From: Actinomycetota bacterium
GTDB taxonomy: Bacteria > Actinomycetota > Acidimicrobiia > Acidimicrobiales > Ilumatobacteraceae
Assembly (NCBI GenBank): GCA_005793785.1
Contig: SXPW01000053.1
Coordinates: 1 to 16,958 of the forward strand
Length of the DNA: 16,958 nucleotides
Direction: 5' to 3'
Part shown: piece by piece, positions 6,340 through 14,104 of the stretch
Numbering within the stretch: position 1 is the first letter of the stretch
Layout: each line of letters opens with the position of its first letter
Notes under the pieces: model-generated
Databases searched by the model: none
What the model was told of the DNA's origin: nothing
What the model saw: only the letters and a program-made list of their open reading frames with translations
Program-made: the position numbers and the translations under genes

Positions 6340-9300
6340 CTATTCACCGGCGCGCCACATGTCGGCCGTGGAGGTGATCGGCAGAATCAAGGCGTCCGCA
6401 GGCGACACCTCCGCGAGTCGATCCTCGCGGAACGACGACTCGGTCTCCGTCACGGCGTCGACGAGACGTTCGTACCGATTGTCGTACCCCTGCAGCACCT
6501 GCTTCATCACGCCGGCTGGGAGTCGATCGTGGAAGAGCACGTGCAACAGCGTGATCCCCGTGGTCTCACTGCCCTTGGTTTCGGGCACCAGGATGACCGT
6601 TCGATTGTCGCGCCGTCCGCGCGCCACGAGTACTTCCTGTGACGTCGCTACCCGGCGCTTGGTGCCGCGCAGCGAATTGTTCGTATCGACGCGTGACTGG
6701 AGGTCACGCGCTATTCCGCCACGATCGACGATCATCACCGTGGAGTCGGCGGCCGAAGGGTCTCCTTCGATTCGATAGCGAGTGAAGCCGACCACCGAGG
6801 CGATCGCCGGATCAAGGTCAGCCAGCACCTTCAACACACCGTACGGGAGCCGTTCGCGTGCGGCGCCGGCATTGAGCACCGCCTTCACCAACGTTCGATC
6901 GAGCAGACCTTCCTCACTGCGCGAAATTCCGACCGTGATGGTCTTTGCCTGGTGCTTGATGGCATCGATGGGACGGGTGAGTTCGTCGATGGCCCGGGTG
7001 AGTGCCGCGGTGATGTCATCGAGCAATGCCTCCGGAGTGGCGATCTTGCCGAAGTCGCGCTGATAGGTCTGGAGAGGATTCGGCGACATCGCGGTTCGCA
7101 ACATTCCGACCACGCGAACCGCGGTGGAGGCCTCGAGATTCCCGTCGTAGGCACCGGTGGACAACGCATCGAAGAAACGGTTCGCGGCGAACCCGATTTC
7201 CGCGTGCACCTTCTGCAGCAACGCAGCACCTTGACCGCCTCGCTCCACCGCGTGTTCCACCACCTCCCTCGTTTGGCGTAGGGGTCGCGCGAGAGCATCG
7301 ATGGCGAGTGCGGCCTCGTAGCCGAACAAGTGGCCGACCATGACCGAAAGCACGAATGCCACACGCGAGTCGACCAACGGCACCTCGATGACCGCAGCGG
7401 CGGCACCGAATCGTTCCTCTCCCACCGTCGCCACCACGATTGGCAAGGCCTTGTGTGCCCGATAGATCTCGATTTCCTTGGCGACATCCGATGCAGTTCC
7501 TCCGCCGAGGCCGGCCGCGCACACGAAGATCAGCGGCTCGCACGACAGGTCGATGTGTTTCTTGTCCTCGGTGATATCGCAGGCGATCGACTTGTAACAC
7601 AGCTCGCTCAATTTGATGCGCACTTCTTCGGCGGCAACCGCGTTGGACCCGTTGCCGACGACCGTCCAATAGCGGCGGGAGGTCGCAAATGCGCGGGCAG
7701 CATCGGCGATCTGCGGGCGCAACTGCAACGTCTCGGTGAGGGCATCGGGCAAGGCACGCAATGCGAGGAGCAATTGGTGTCGATCGTCGGCGGAACCAGT
7801 TCCGATCGCCTGGGCAATGGCGCACGACACGAGTGCGCCCGCGGCCACTTGCGCATAGAAGGCCTTGGTGCTGGCCACGCTCATCTCCACGTCGCGCCCG
7901 TCCGACGTGTACACGACACCATCTGCCTTCGCGGCGAGCTCGCTTCCCCGTCGATTGACGATGGCGAGCACGCGCGCACCACGCGATCGAGCCAGATCCA
8001 CCGTGCGATTGGTGTCGGTGGTCGTACCACTCTGACTGATCGCGATGATCAACGTGTCGCTCATGTCGAGGGTGAGCCCGAAGCCCGAGAGCTCGGTGGC
8101 CGGCAGTGCGTCAACCCGCAGTCGATCGTCGCAGAGTTGCTTCAACAGGTTGGCAAGTGAACGTCCGGCAATGGCTGCAGTACCCTGACCGATCACGCGT
8201 ACGCGATGAAGGGTGCCGGCGACGAGTTCGTCGACGATGCGTTCGGGCATCTGGGACTCGTCGAGTACCACGGACAGTCGCGAATCCCGTTCGACGATTC
8301 TCCCGCGCAGGGTCTTGGCGAAACTCTTCGGTGCTTCGTTGATCTCCTTCGAAAGGAAGTGATGTTGCTCACCACGATCGATGTCCCTGGTGGTGACCTC
8401 TGCGGTGATCATGTTTCCGGGCGTGAGCGACAACTCGGTGCCGTCATAGGCCCGCAAGGAAATTCCACTCTCCAAGCCGGCGAGGGCGCCATCCAAGACG
8501 AGCACTTGCCCACGACTCGAAGGACGGTCGGGGTGCGCCAGCGATTCGCCGTCCATGCGCACGTACCGTTGGGTTTCCTCGACCACGCCGTACGGTTCGC
8601 TGGCCACCACGTAGCGATTCTCTGCGAGTCCGACGCACAAGCCTTGACCGCTTCCCTTGAGCGCCAGCAACAGGGTGTCCGGTTCGTCCGCCGACGCCGC
8701 GGCGATCGCCACCGAACCATCGAAAGCGGCAACCGTCTCGCGGAAAGCGTCGGCGAGCGGCGTTCCTTTCGCGATCGATCGCGAGACGAGGGTTGGAATG
8801 ACCTTCGCATCGGTGGTGATCGGCTGGGCAAGTCGAAGTTCATGACGTGCCCGCAGGTCGGCGTGATTGTCGACGTCACCGTTGAGTGCGGCGACGAGGT
8901 ATGCGGCGTCGGCGGTTGATTCCACTTCCTCACTGTTCACCGGATGGGCATTGGGTTCGGAGATGATGCCGACGCTCGCCCAACGCGTGTGCCCCAGCAC
9001 GGCTACCCGCGAACCCGATTGACTCACGAGCAGTCGGAGAAGATCGTCGTTGGTAACCGCGGTGCGCATCACTCGCGTGTTGTCGCCCAGTTCCCCGATC
9101 TCCGCGGCTGCCTTGTAGACGAACGACCACGCCGTGCGGGTGATTCGCACGGCGCCGGAGGTGAACAGATTGTCGTCGTGCCGATTGGCGAGGAGCGGCA
9201 CCACCCGTGGGTCCTCGCGACTCACCCCATGGTTCCAGACCATGACGTGCACGCCGGCGGAATCGCGGCCGCGAACTTCGAGCCGATCGATCGCCGACAA

Positions 9301-9777
9301 CGCCTGCTGAATCGAGAGATAGGCAGCCAGCGACGACCTGCTCGCCCTGGCACCAGCCAACCCCTCGACTGCCAGTGCCGTACGAATGCGATCACTGCGG
9401 AGTGACCACACCGCGTCACGAATCGCCGTGAGCAAGTTGGCGGTGCGTTCGAGTGCAACGGCGCCCTGCGATGCGTCGGCCCGCTCGAGGTGCCGATCGG
9501 CGTCACCGAGACGCGATTCCAATCGATCCAATCGGTTCGTCAGACCGGAGATGAACTCACGATTCCCCGCCATGAGCCACAAACCGGCATCGCCTCGCAG
9601 CGTCGCGTCCACCTTGGCTGACTCCGCGGCCATGGTTGCCAACACGTCATCACTCGGAAGCCCGACTCCCGCGGCACCCCACGTAGCGAGAATCGCGTCG
9701 AGCCGAGCGAGGAGCCCGTCGCCATCGGGTACTTCGCGGGTTTCGGGGCGCGACAGTACCGCGATGATGCCGCACAT
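6340..9777 (-). CDS. glmS: Oversized glutamine--fructose-6-phosphate aminotransferase (GlmS-like, 1145 aa)
   Basis: GlmS makes glucosamine-6-phosphate from fructose-6-phosphate and glutamine; normal length is about 600-620 residues. MCGIIAV supplies the N-terminal nucleophile Cys2, which fixes the start although no Shine-Dalgarno is visible. About 140 extra residues (11-160, helical, Arg/Leu-rich) then precede DRLEVRGRDSAG (164-175). The glutaminase resumes with GHTRWASVG (262-270), NAHP (276-279), ALNGDVDNH (297-305) and TDAKV (322-326). HHFLSKEINEAP leads into SIS1, with SQSGTTTDT (581-589) and ASTKAF (635-640). SIS2 carries K722, E725 and H741, matching the spacing of E. coli K485/E488/H504. 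After SIS2 come about 105 extra residues, a tail-like PIDAIKHQAKTITVG (937-950) whose K945 may equal E. coli K603, and about 190 unrecognised residues. The frame is open throughout. It follows glmM by 14 bp, supporting a role in the same pathway. Confidence 0.85.
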   Translation of the reverse strand: MCGIIAVLSRPETREVPDGDGLLARLDAILATWGAAGVGLPSDDVLATMAAESAKVDATLRGDAGLWLMAGNREFISGLTNRLDRLESRLGDADRHLERADASQGAVALERTANLLTAIRDAVWSLRSDRIRTALAVEGLAGARASRSSLAAYLSIQQALSAIDRLEVRGRDSAGVHVMVWNHGVSREDPRVVPLLANRHDDNLFTSGAVRITRTAWSFVYKAAAEIGELGDNTRVMRTAVTNDDLLRLLVSQSGSRVAVLGHTRWASVGIISEPNAHPVNSEEVESTADAAYLVAALNGDVDNHADLRARHELRLAQPITTDAKVIPTLVSRSIAKGTPLADAFRETVAAFDGSVAIAAASADEPDTLLLALKGSGQGLCVGLAENRYVVASEPYGVVEETQRYVRMDGESLAHPDRPSSRGQVLVLDGALAGLESGISLRAYDGTELSLTPGNMITAEVTTRDIDRGEQHHFLSKEINEAPKSFAKTLRGRIVERDSRLSVVLDESQMPERIVDELVAGTLHRVRVIGQGTAAIAGRSLANLLKQLCDDRLRVDALPATELSGFGLTLDMSDTLIIAISQSGTTTDTNRTVDLARSRGARVLAIVNRRGSELAAKADGVVYTSDGRDVEMSVASTKAFYAQVAAGALVSCAIAQAIGTGSADDRHQLLLALRALPDALTETLQLRPQIADAARAFATSRRYWTVVGNGSNAVAAEEVRIKLSELCYKSIACDITEDKKHIDLSCEPLIFVCAAGLGGGTASDVAKEIEIYRAHKALPIVVATVGEERFGAAAAVIEVPLVDSRVAFVLSVMVGHLFGYEAALAIDALARPLRQTREVVEHAVERGGQGAALLQKVHAEIGFAANRFFDALSTGAYDGNLEASTAVRVVGMLRTAMSPNPLQTYQRDFGKIATPEALLDDITAALTRAIDELTRPIDAIKHQAKTITVGISRSEEGLLDRTLVKAVLNAGAARERLPYGVLKVLADLDPAIASVVGFTRYRIEGDPSAADSTVMIVDRGGIARDLQSRVDTNNSLRGTKRRVATSQEVLVARGRRDNRTVILVPETKGSETTGITLLHVLFHDRLPAGVMKQVLQGYDNRYERLVDAVTETESSFREDRLAEVSPADALILPITSTADMWRAGE

Positions 9778-9791
9778 GGCGGCAATTCTAC

Positions 9792-11168
9792 CTATGCACG
9801 CGCGATGACTGCCCGCTCGAGTCTCGTCGCCACATCGTCGGCGACCGATTGCGAGTGTGCCTCGACCATGATTCGTACCAACGGTTCGGTTCCCGACACT
9901 CGAACGACGATTCGACCGTCGTCGCCCAACGCATCACGTTCGCGAGTCAGCAGATCGGAAAGCAACGACTCGACGTCGTCGGGTCTCTGCGCCACCCGGA
10001 CGTTGCGCAACACCTGTGGCACGCGGGTCATCACGTCACGTGCGAGATCATCGAGCGTTCGCTTGCTGCGACGCACGAGGTCCAACAACAAGATTGCCGA
10101 CAGCAAACCATCGCCCGTCGTTGCATGACGGGCATGGATGATGTGGCCGCTTTGCTCACCACCCAGGACGAAGCCACCGTCATCCATCGCTGCCAGCACC
10201 GCTCGATCGCCGACCTCGGTGACCACGGCGGTAATGCCATGACGCTTCATCGCGCGATGGAATCCGAGGTTCGTCATGCTCGTCACCACCACGGTGTCGT
10301 TGGCGAGGAGATTGCGTTGCTTCAGGTCGATAGCGGCGAGGGCGATCAATCGATCACCGTCCACGACGTTGCCCTTCTCGTCCACGGCGATGAGTCGATC
10401 GCCGTCGCCATCGAATGCCACGCCAACCACACCGAGTCGTGCGCAACGTGCGGCGAGTGCCTCTGGATGGGTCGCACCGCAACCTTCGTTGATGTTGCGA
10501 CCGTCGGGTTCGTCGTTGACGATGTCGGCACGCACACCGAGCGCCGCGAGGATCCGACCTGCCACCGAACTCATCGCGCCGTTCGCACAATCGACCGCGA
10601 TGCCGACGTCGCCGAACGGCGCCACTCCGAGCGTCTTGACGAGTGCACCGACGTACTCCTCGAGGACCGCTCCATCGACACTGGTCGATTCGGCACCGCT
10701 CGATTCGGCACCGCTCGATTCAACGCTGGGCCGGGCACTCGCGTCCGACCTCGGGGTCGTCGCACCGGCCGGTGGGGCTGCGTGCCACAGCGTCTCGATA
10801 CGCCGTTGTGTCTCGTCGCTCAACTTGCTGCCACCCGGGGCAAATACCTTCACGCCATTGTCTTGCCAGGGATTGTGCGAGGCAGTGATCGAAGCGGCGA
10901 CACAGTTGCGGTGCCTTGCCGCGAATGCCAGGGTGGGAGTCGGAACCAGCCCGGCATTCACCACGGTTCCACCCCGAGACTGCACGCCTCGCGCGAAGGC
11001 GCTCAACAGCATCGCACCGCTCTCCCGACCGTCATGACCGATCAACACGTGATGCCGGGGCCACTCGGCTGCCACGGCCGCGCCGAGACGTTCGATGTCG
11101 TCCGTGCCGAAGTCGGTTCCCACTCGACCGCGGACACCATCGGTACCGAAACGAATGCGTTCAGCCAT
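9792..11168 (-). CDS. glmM: Phosphoglucosamine mutase
   Basis: A 458-residue alpha-D-phosphohexomutase that converts glucosamine-6-phosphate to glucosamine-1-phosphate for UDP-GlcNAc. RIRFGTDGVRGR (4-15) is the N-terminal signature. ITASHNPWQDNGVKVF (94-109) holds the phosphorylated Ser S97. DGDGDR (253-258) binds Mg. GEQSGHII (337-344) selects the sugar, and RVSGTEPLVRIMVEA (423-437) binds the substrate phosphate. The start could be any of ATGs at 11186, 11171 or 11168; 11168 best matches the family N-terminus. All lie just after a hairpin and lack a clear Shine-Dalgarno. Residues about 134-166 form a low-complexity linker containing the 5-residue repeat ESSGA-ESSGA-EST, encoded by a 15-bp tandem repeat. 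That is unusual in this conserved enzyme. Confidence 0.95.
   Translation of the reverse strand: MAERIRFGTDGVRGRVGTDFGTDDIERLGAAVAAEWPRHHVLIGHDGRESGAMLLSAFARGVQSRGGTVVNAGLVPTPTLAFAARHRNCVAASITASHNPWQDNGVKVFAPGGSKLSDETQRRIETLWHAAPPAGATTPRSDASARPSVESSGAESSGAESTSVDGAVLEEYVGALVKTLGVAPFGDVGIAVDCANGAMSSVAGRILAALGVRADIVNDEPDGRNINEGCGATHPEALAARCARLGVVGVAFDGDGDRLIAVDEKGNVVDGDRLIALAAIDLKQRNLLANDTVVVTSMTNLGFHRAMKRHGITAVVTEVGDRAVLAAMDDGGFVLGGEQSGHIIHARHATTGDGLLSAILLLDLVRRSKRTLDDLARDVMTRVPQVLRNVRVAQRPDDVESLLSDLLTRERDALGDDGRIVVRVSGTEPLVRIMVEAHSQSVADDVATRLERAVIARA
10685..10721 (-). repeat. 15-bp in-frame tandem repeat inside glmM
   Basis: Two exact copies of GAATCGAGCGGTGCC (10721-10707 and 10706-10692 on the minus strand) are followed by a partial third copy, GAATCGA (10691-10685). 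The unit is five codons, so copy-number change keeps the reading frame. It encodes ESSGA repeats in a linker between the first and second mutase domains. A recent slippage origin is inferred from the perfect identity of the copies. Confidence 0.9.
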
Positions 11169-11188
11169 CATGCACCACGCATCCATCT

Positions 11189-11207
11189 TGCCCAGCAACT
11201 CTGGGCA
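11189..11207 (-). promoter_or_regulatory. Hairpin in the rpsI-glmM gap
   Basis: A perfect inverted repeat on the minus strand, TGCCCAG-AGTTG-CTGGGCA (7-bp stem, 5-nt loop), lies in the 52-bp gap after rpsI. It ends 2 nt before the first possible glmM ATG (11186). No T tract follows, so a classical intrinsic terminator is unlikely. It may partly separate expression of ribosomal proteins from glmM, or affect glmM initiation or mRNA processing. The role is inference. Confidence 0.5.
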
Positions 11208-11220
11208 GCAACCAAATGGT

Positions 11221-11616
11221 TTAGCGCTTGGTGTACTGCGGCGCCTTGCGCGCCTTCTTGAGACCGTACTTCTTGCTCTCCTTCTTGCGCGCGTCGCGAG
11301 CAAGAAGTCCGGCGCGCTTCAGTGCCGGGCGATGCGTCGGGTCGAGTTCCACGAGCGAGCGAGCAACGGCGAGTCGCATCGCGCCGGACTGTCCGGCGCT
11401 GCCGCCGCCGACGATGTCGACGTCAAGGTCGTAGGTCTGCAACGTGCTCGTGATGCGCAAGGCCTCGGTGGCGTTGTTGCGGTGAATCGCGGTGGGAAAG
11501 TACTCGTCGAAGGCCCGTCCGTTGACGGTGACCTTGCCGGAACCGGGTCGCAATCGAACTCGTGAGACGGCGCTTTTGCGACGACCCGTGGTCTGGGTGA
11601 GTGGCTTGGTTGCCAT
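11221..11616 (-). CDS. rpsI: 30S ribosomal protein S9
   Basis: A 131-residue S9 protein of the small-subunit head, whose C-terminal tail reaches toward the P-site tRNA anticodon stem. TGRRKSAVSRVRLRPGSGKV (10-29) is the N-terminal signature, GGGSAGQSGAMRLAVARSL the central one, and the protein ends KKARKAPQYTKR with the conserved terminal Lys-Arg. It is preceded by rplM with a 39-bp gap containing AGAGGA upstream of the start, the standard L13-S9 pair. The C-terminal half is strongly basic, as expected for rRNA contact. Confidence 0.98.
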   Translation of the reverse strand: MATKPLTQTTGRRKSAVSRVRLRPGSGKVTVNGRAFDEYFPTAIHRNNATEALRITSTLQTYDLDVDIVGGGSAGQSGAMRLAVARSLVELDPTHRPALKRAGLLARDARKKESKKYGLKKARKAPQYTKR

Positions 11617-11655
11617 GGTGGACGGTGTTTCCTCTCGTTACGACGGTGGAGTTGA

Positions 11656-12102
11656 TTATCGGGCTTTTGCGTCGCTCATGTCGACGACGATCGGTTGCTG
11701 TGCCGAGTGCGGATGCTCGGCACCCGGATACACCTGCAGCTTCTTGATCATCGCACGCCCGAGACGACCCTTCGGAAGCATGCCGTGCACGGTGCGACGA
11801 ATCGCCGCCTCCGGTTTGCGGTCGAGAAACTGCGAGTACTTCTCCACCCTGATACCGCCGGGGAATCCGCTGTGTCGAGCCACGATCTTGTCGTCGGCCT
11901 TTCCGCTGGTGAGCACTACTTTCGACGCATTGATGATGATGACGTGGTCACCCGTGTCCATGCTCGGTGTGAACATCGGCTTGTGCTTGCCGCGAAGCAA
12001 CGTGGCCACCGTGGTGCACATCCGGCCGAGTACGAGACCCTCCGCATCGATCACATGCCACGCACGCTGCACGTCACTCGGCTTGGCGGTGTAGGTTCGC
12101 AT
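11656..12102 (-). CDS. rplM: 50S ribosomal protein L13
   Basis: A 148-residue L13, an early-assembling large-subunit protein that binds 23S rRNA. It begins MRTYTAKPSDVQRAWHVIDA; LVLGRMCTTVATLLRGKHKP and GDHVIIINASKVVLTSGKA are the core blocks, and VHGMLPKGRLGR is the family signature. ATG 12102 has a GAAAGG Shine-Dalgarno. The frame extends to 12147 but the added 15 residues are not family-like. It probably starts a transcription unit, as 128 bp without a gene lie upstream. Confidence 0.98.
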   Translation of the reverse strand: MRTYTAKPSDVQRAWHVIDAEGLVLGRMCTTVATLLRGKHKPMFTPSMDTGDHVIIINASKVVLTSGKADDKIVARHSGFPGGIRVEKYSQFLDRKPEAAIRRTVHGMLPKGRLGRAMIKKLQVYPGAEHPHSAQQPIVVDMSDAKAR

Positions 12103-12230
12103 GTCGTTTGCCTTTCGATCTGACGAGCGCACCTGTTGGCGGCGCATGCCCGACCCATGAAGGATACGGCGATTTTCGACGGGTCACACTCCCCGCCAGG
12201 TTCCCGCTCACACCGTGAATTGCACCGTCG
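12103..12230 (-). promoter_or_regulatory. Intergenic gap upstream of rplM with a weak candidate promoter
   Basis: This is the largest gene-free stretch in the window (128 bp). On the minus strand GTGACC (12187-12182) and TATCCT (12166-12161) each match sigma-70 boxes at 4 of 6 positions, but their 15-bp spacing is short. An A-run lies between them. No convincing terminator for the upstream glycosyltransferase gene is seen. A promoter here is plausible because rplM-rpsI is usually its own transcription unit, but the exact boxes are tentative. Confidence 0.3.
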
Positions 12231-13301
12231 TTACCGACCCACGGCTGCGAGCCAGGCCGCCACCCGTCCGGCGAACGCTTGCTCCGAGTAGCGGTCTTCT
12301 ACGTCCGATCTGCAATCGCGGCGTTGAATCGTGCCGAGTCGATCCACGGCTCCCGCCACGGCGGACACATCGTCGGGGGGAACGACGAATCCGGTACGAC
12401 CGTGGTGCACGATCTCGGCGGGTCCGCCTCGATCGTAGGTAATGACCGGCACACCGCAAGCAAGTGCCTCGATGGCGACATTGCCGAACGCCTCCACCCA
12501 GTAATGCACCATGATGAGTGCCGCGCTCCGACCGAGCTCGCGTTGCAGGACATCCGTGGTCAGGAAGCCTCGATACTCCACCGTCGCATTCGGAAACTCC
12601 CTCGCCGCGTCGTCCCACACGCTCCGGTCCTCCATGACACCGAACGCATTGACGACTCGTCCGGTGAGCGTGGCCACCGCGAACGCATCGCGAACTCCTT
12701 TCTCGCGCGAAATCCGCGCCACGAACGCGAGCGAGGTATCGGGTGCTTCGACGTAGTCGTAAGCCGAAAGATCGATACCGCTCGCCACCACCGTCACCCG
12801 ACCTGCAATCTCGCGCCCGAAGCTCCGGGCCTGGGCATGACTGTGCATGGCAACGCAACGCGAGGACCGATCGACCGCCATTGCGACCGCCCGATCCATT
12901 TCGTCGCTGAGCGAGCCCATGCTGACAAGATGCGCGACGGGAATCGGACATTCCCGGGACGCCACGAAGGGCAGCGCGTCGTAGGCGAAGTTCAGCACGA
13001 TGTCGAAGTTCCCGGAGCGCGACATCTCCGTCACACGACGCCACATATTGACGAGTACCGAATCGTCGGGGACGACCGGAGGCGTCGATCTGTCCAGCGT
13101 TTGGCTCGGCACGTGGAGCGCACCACCGACGCGTTCGATCGTCGTCGTCGGTGCAACGTGCGAATCAACGGGTGCCACCACGGTGACCGTGTGCCCGAGG
13201 GTGGAGAGACCCCGCACGAGGGTGCGCAGCGTGAGTTCCACGCCGCCGCCCAGCCCCGAACCCAGGGGCCCGACCGGGGTCGACAAGCAAATGATGCGCA
13301 T
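12231..13301 (-). CDS. GT4-family glycosyltransferase (resembles tetrahydrobiopterin glucosyltransferase)
   Basis: A 356-residue GT-B protein. The N-terminal Rossmann domain opens IICLSTPVGPLGSGLGGGVE (3-22), a Gly-rich acceptor-side loop. The C-terminal domain has the GT4 donor-site pattern: ARISREKG (195-202), E270-x7-E278 within EAFGNVAIEALACGVPV (270-286), and a GGPAEIV.HGRTGFVVPP block (292-309). GT4 enzymes are usually retaining and use NDP-sugars in the cytosol or at the membrane face. The STPVGPLGSGxGGGVELTL block resembles, as I remember it, the cyanobacterial UDP-glucose:tetrahydrobiopterin glucosyltransferase, so a pterin or other small-molecule acceptor is possible but unproven. 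No signal peptide or membrane segment is seen. ATG 13301 is 17 bp after truA with no clear Shine-Dalgarno. The frame runs to 13547 but that part overlaps truA. Confidence 0.82.
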   Translation of the reverse strand: MRIICLSTPVGPLGSGLGGGVELTLRTLVRGLSTLGHTVTVVAPVDSHVAPTTTIERVGGALHVPSQTLDRSTPPVVPDDSVLVNMWRRVTEMSRSGNFDIVLNFAYDALPFVASRECPIPVAHLVSMGSLSDEMDRAVAMAVDRSSRCVAMHSHAQARSFGREIAGRVTVVASGIDLSAYDYVEAPDTSLAFVARISREKGVRDAFAVATLTGRVVNAFGVMEDRSVWDDAAREFPNATVEYRGFLTTDVLQRELGRSAALIMVHYWVEAFGNVAIEALACGVPVITYDRGGPAEIVHHGRTGFVVPPDDVSAVAGAVDRLGTIQRRDCRSDVEDRYSEQAFAGRVAAWLAAVGR

Positions 13302-13318
13302 CGCGGCGTTTCGTCGAA

Positions 13319-14104
13319 CTACTCGACGGAACCCGGATAGCCGACTTCCCACAAACACAGACCGTGGGGGGGAGCAAGCGTCGACGCGTCTTGGCGGCGA
13401 CCCGAGCGAATCAACGACATCATGTCGCTCGGCGGGCGCTTCCCCAGTCCGATGTCGGTGAAGGTTCCCACCAACGAACGAACCATCTGATGGCAGAAGG
13501 CATTGGCACGAATCTCGAAGACGAATCGGTCGTCGATTCGACTCCACGTTGCGCGCATGACATAGCGAGTCATCGAAACCGACTTGTCGTTGTCGTCATC
13601 ACCTCGCGCGGGCTTGCGACAGAATGCCGAGAAGTCGCGCGAACCGATCACCGCGTCGCACGCAAGTTGCATCGGTCTGAGGTCGAGAGGATGGCGAACG
13701 TGCCAGGCGGTCGTCGCAGAGAATGGGTCCGGAGTCGGCGAGTTGAGGATGGTGTAGCGATAATGACGCCAGATCGCCGAGAACCGCGCGTGGAACGACG
13801 AATCGACCCATTGCACATCTCGCACCGCGATGTTCGGACCACACAACGAATTGAGCTTGCTCGGCAGGGACTCCAACTTCAACCGACTCGGCAACTCGAC
13901 GCTCACCACCTGTCCGCGAGCGTGTACACCCGCATCGGTCCGACCTGCGGCGACGAGTTCGACGGGAACCTGGGCGATCTTCTCGAGCGCCTCACGCAAA
14001 GCGGCATCGACGGTCGGCACATCGGGATTCGGCGCAAAGCCGTGGAATGCGGTGCCCTCATAGGCAACGATAAGGCGCGCCGTTCGACGTTGTAGAGAGT
14101 TCAC
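13319..14104 (-). CDS. truA: tRNA pseudouridine(38-40) synthase TruA
   Basis: A 261-residue enzyme that isomerises uridines 38-40 in the tRNA anticodon stem-loop. The catalytic Asp is D57 in AAGRTDAGVHARGQV. RLIVAYEGTAFHGF (10-23) is the N-terminal strand block, where the common GWQ is replaced by GFAPN. FHARFSAIWRHYRYTI and FCHQMVRSLVGT are the other TruA signatures. The start is a GTG at 14104, 29 bp after rplQ, lacking a strong Shine-Dalgarno and lying at the edge of GC-rich CGGCCG repeats. truA following rplQ is the classical arrangement. Confidence 0.94.
   Translation of the reverse strand: MNSLQRRTARLIVAYEGTAFHGFAPNPDVPTVDAALREALEKIAQVPVELVAAGRTDAGVHARGQVVSVELPSRLKLESLPSKLNSLCGPNIAVRDVQWVDSSFHARFSAIWRHYRYTILNSPTPDPFSATTAWHVRHPLDLRPMQLACDAVIGSRDFSAFCRKPARGDDDNDKSVSMTRYVMRATWSRIDDRFVFEIRANAFCHQMVRSLVGTFTDIGLGKRPPSDMMSLIRSGRRQDASTLAPPHGLCLWEVGYPGSVE

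Noticed and set aside
6340..9777. glmS as an assembly fusion of two genes or a frameshifted gene
   Set aside because: The frame is continuous, glutaminase and SIS motifs occur in the normal order across the whole length, and catalytic spacing in SIS2 is exact. Nothing marks a junction.
11189..11207. Hairpin after rpsI as a Rho-independent terminator
   Set aside because: The stem is only 7 bp and no T tract follows it on the transcribed side, so I list it only as a hairpin of unknown role.
9849..11261. Long open frame on the plus strand (470 codons) opposite glmM
   Set aside because: It is an antisense shadow of a strongly conserved gene in high-GC DNA. The product is His/Arg/Asp-rich with no recognisable motif, and no Shine-Dalgarno or promoter supports it.
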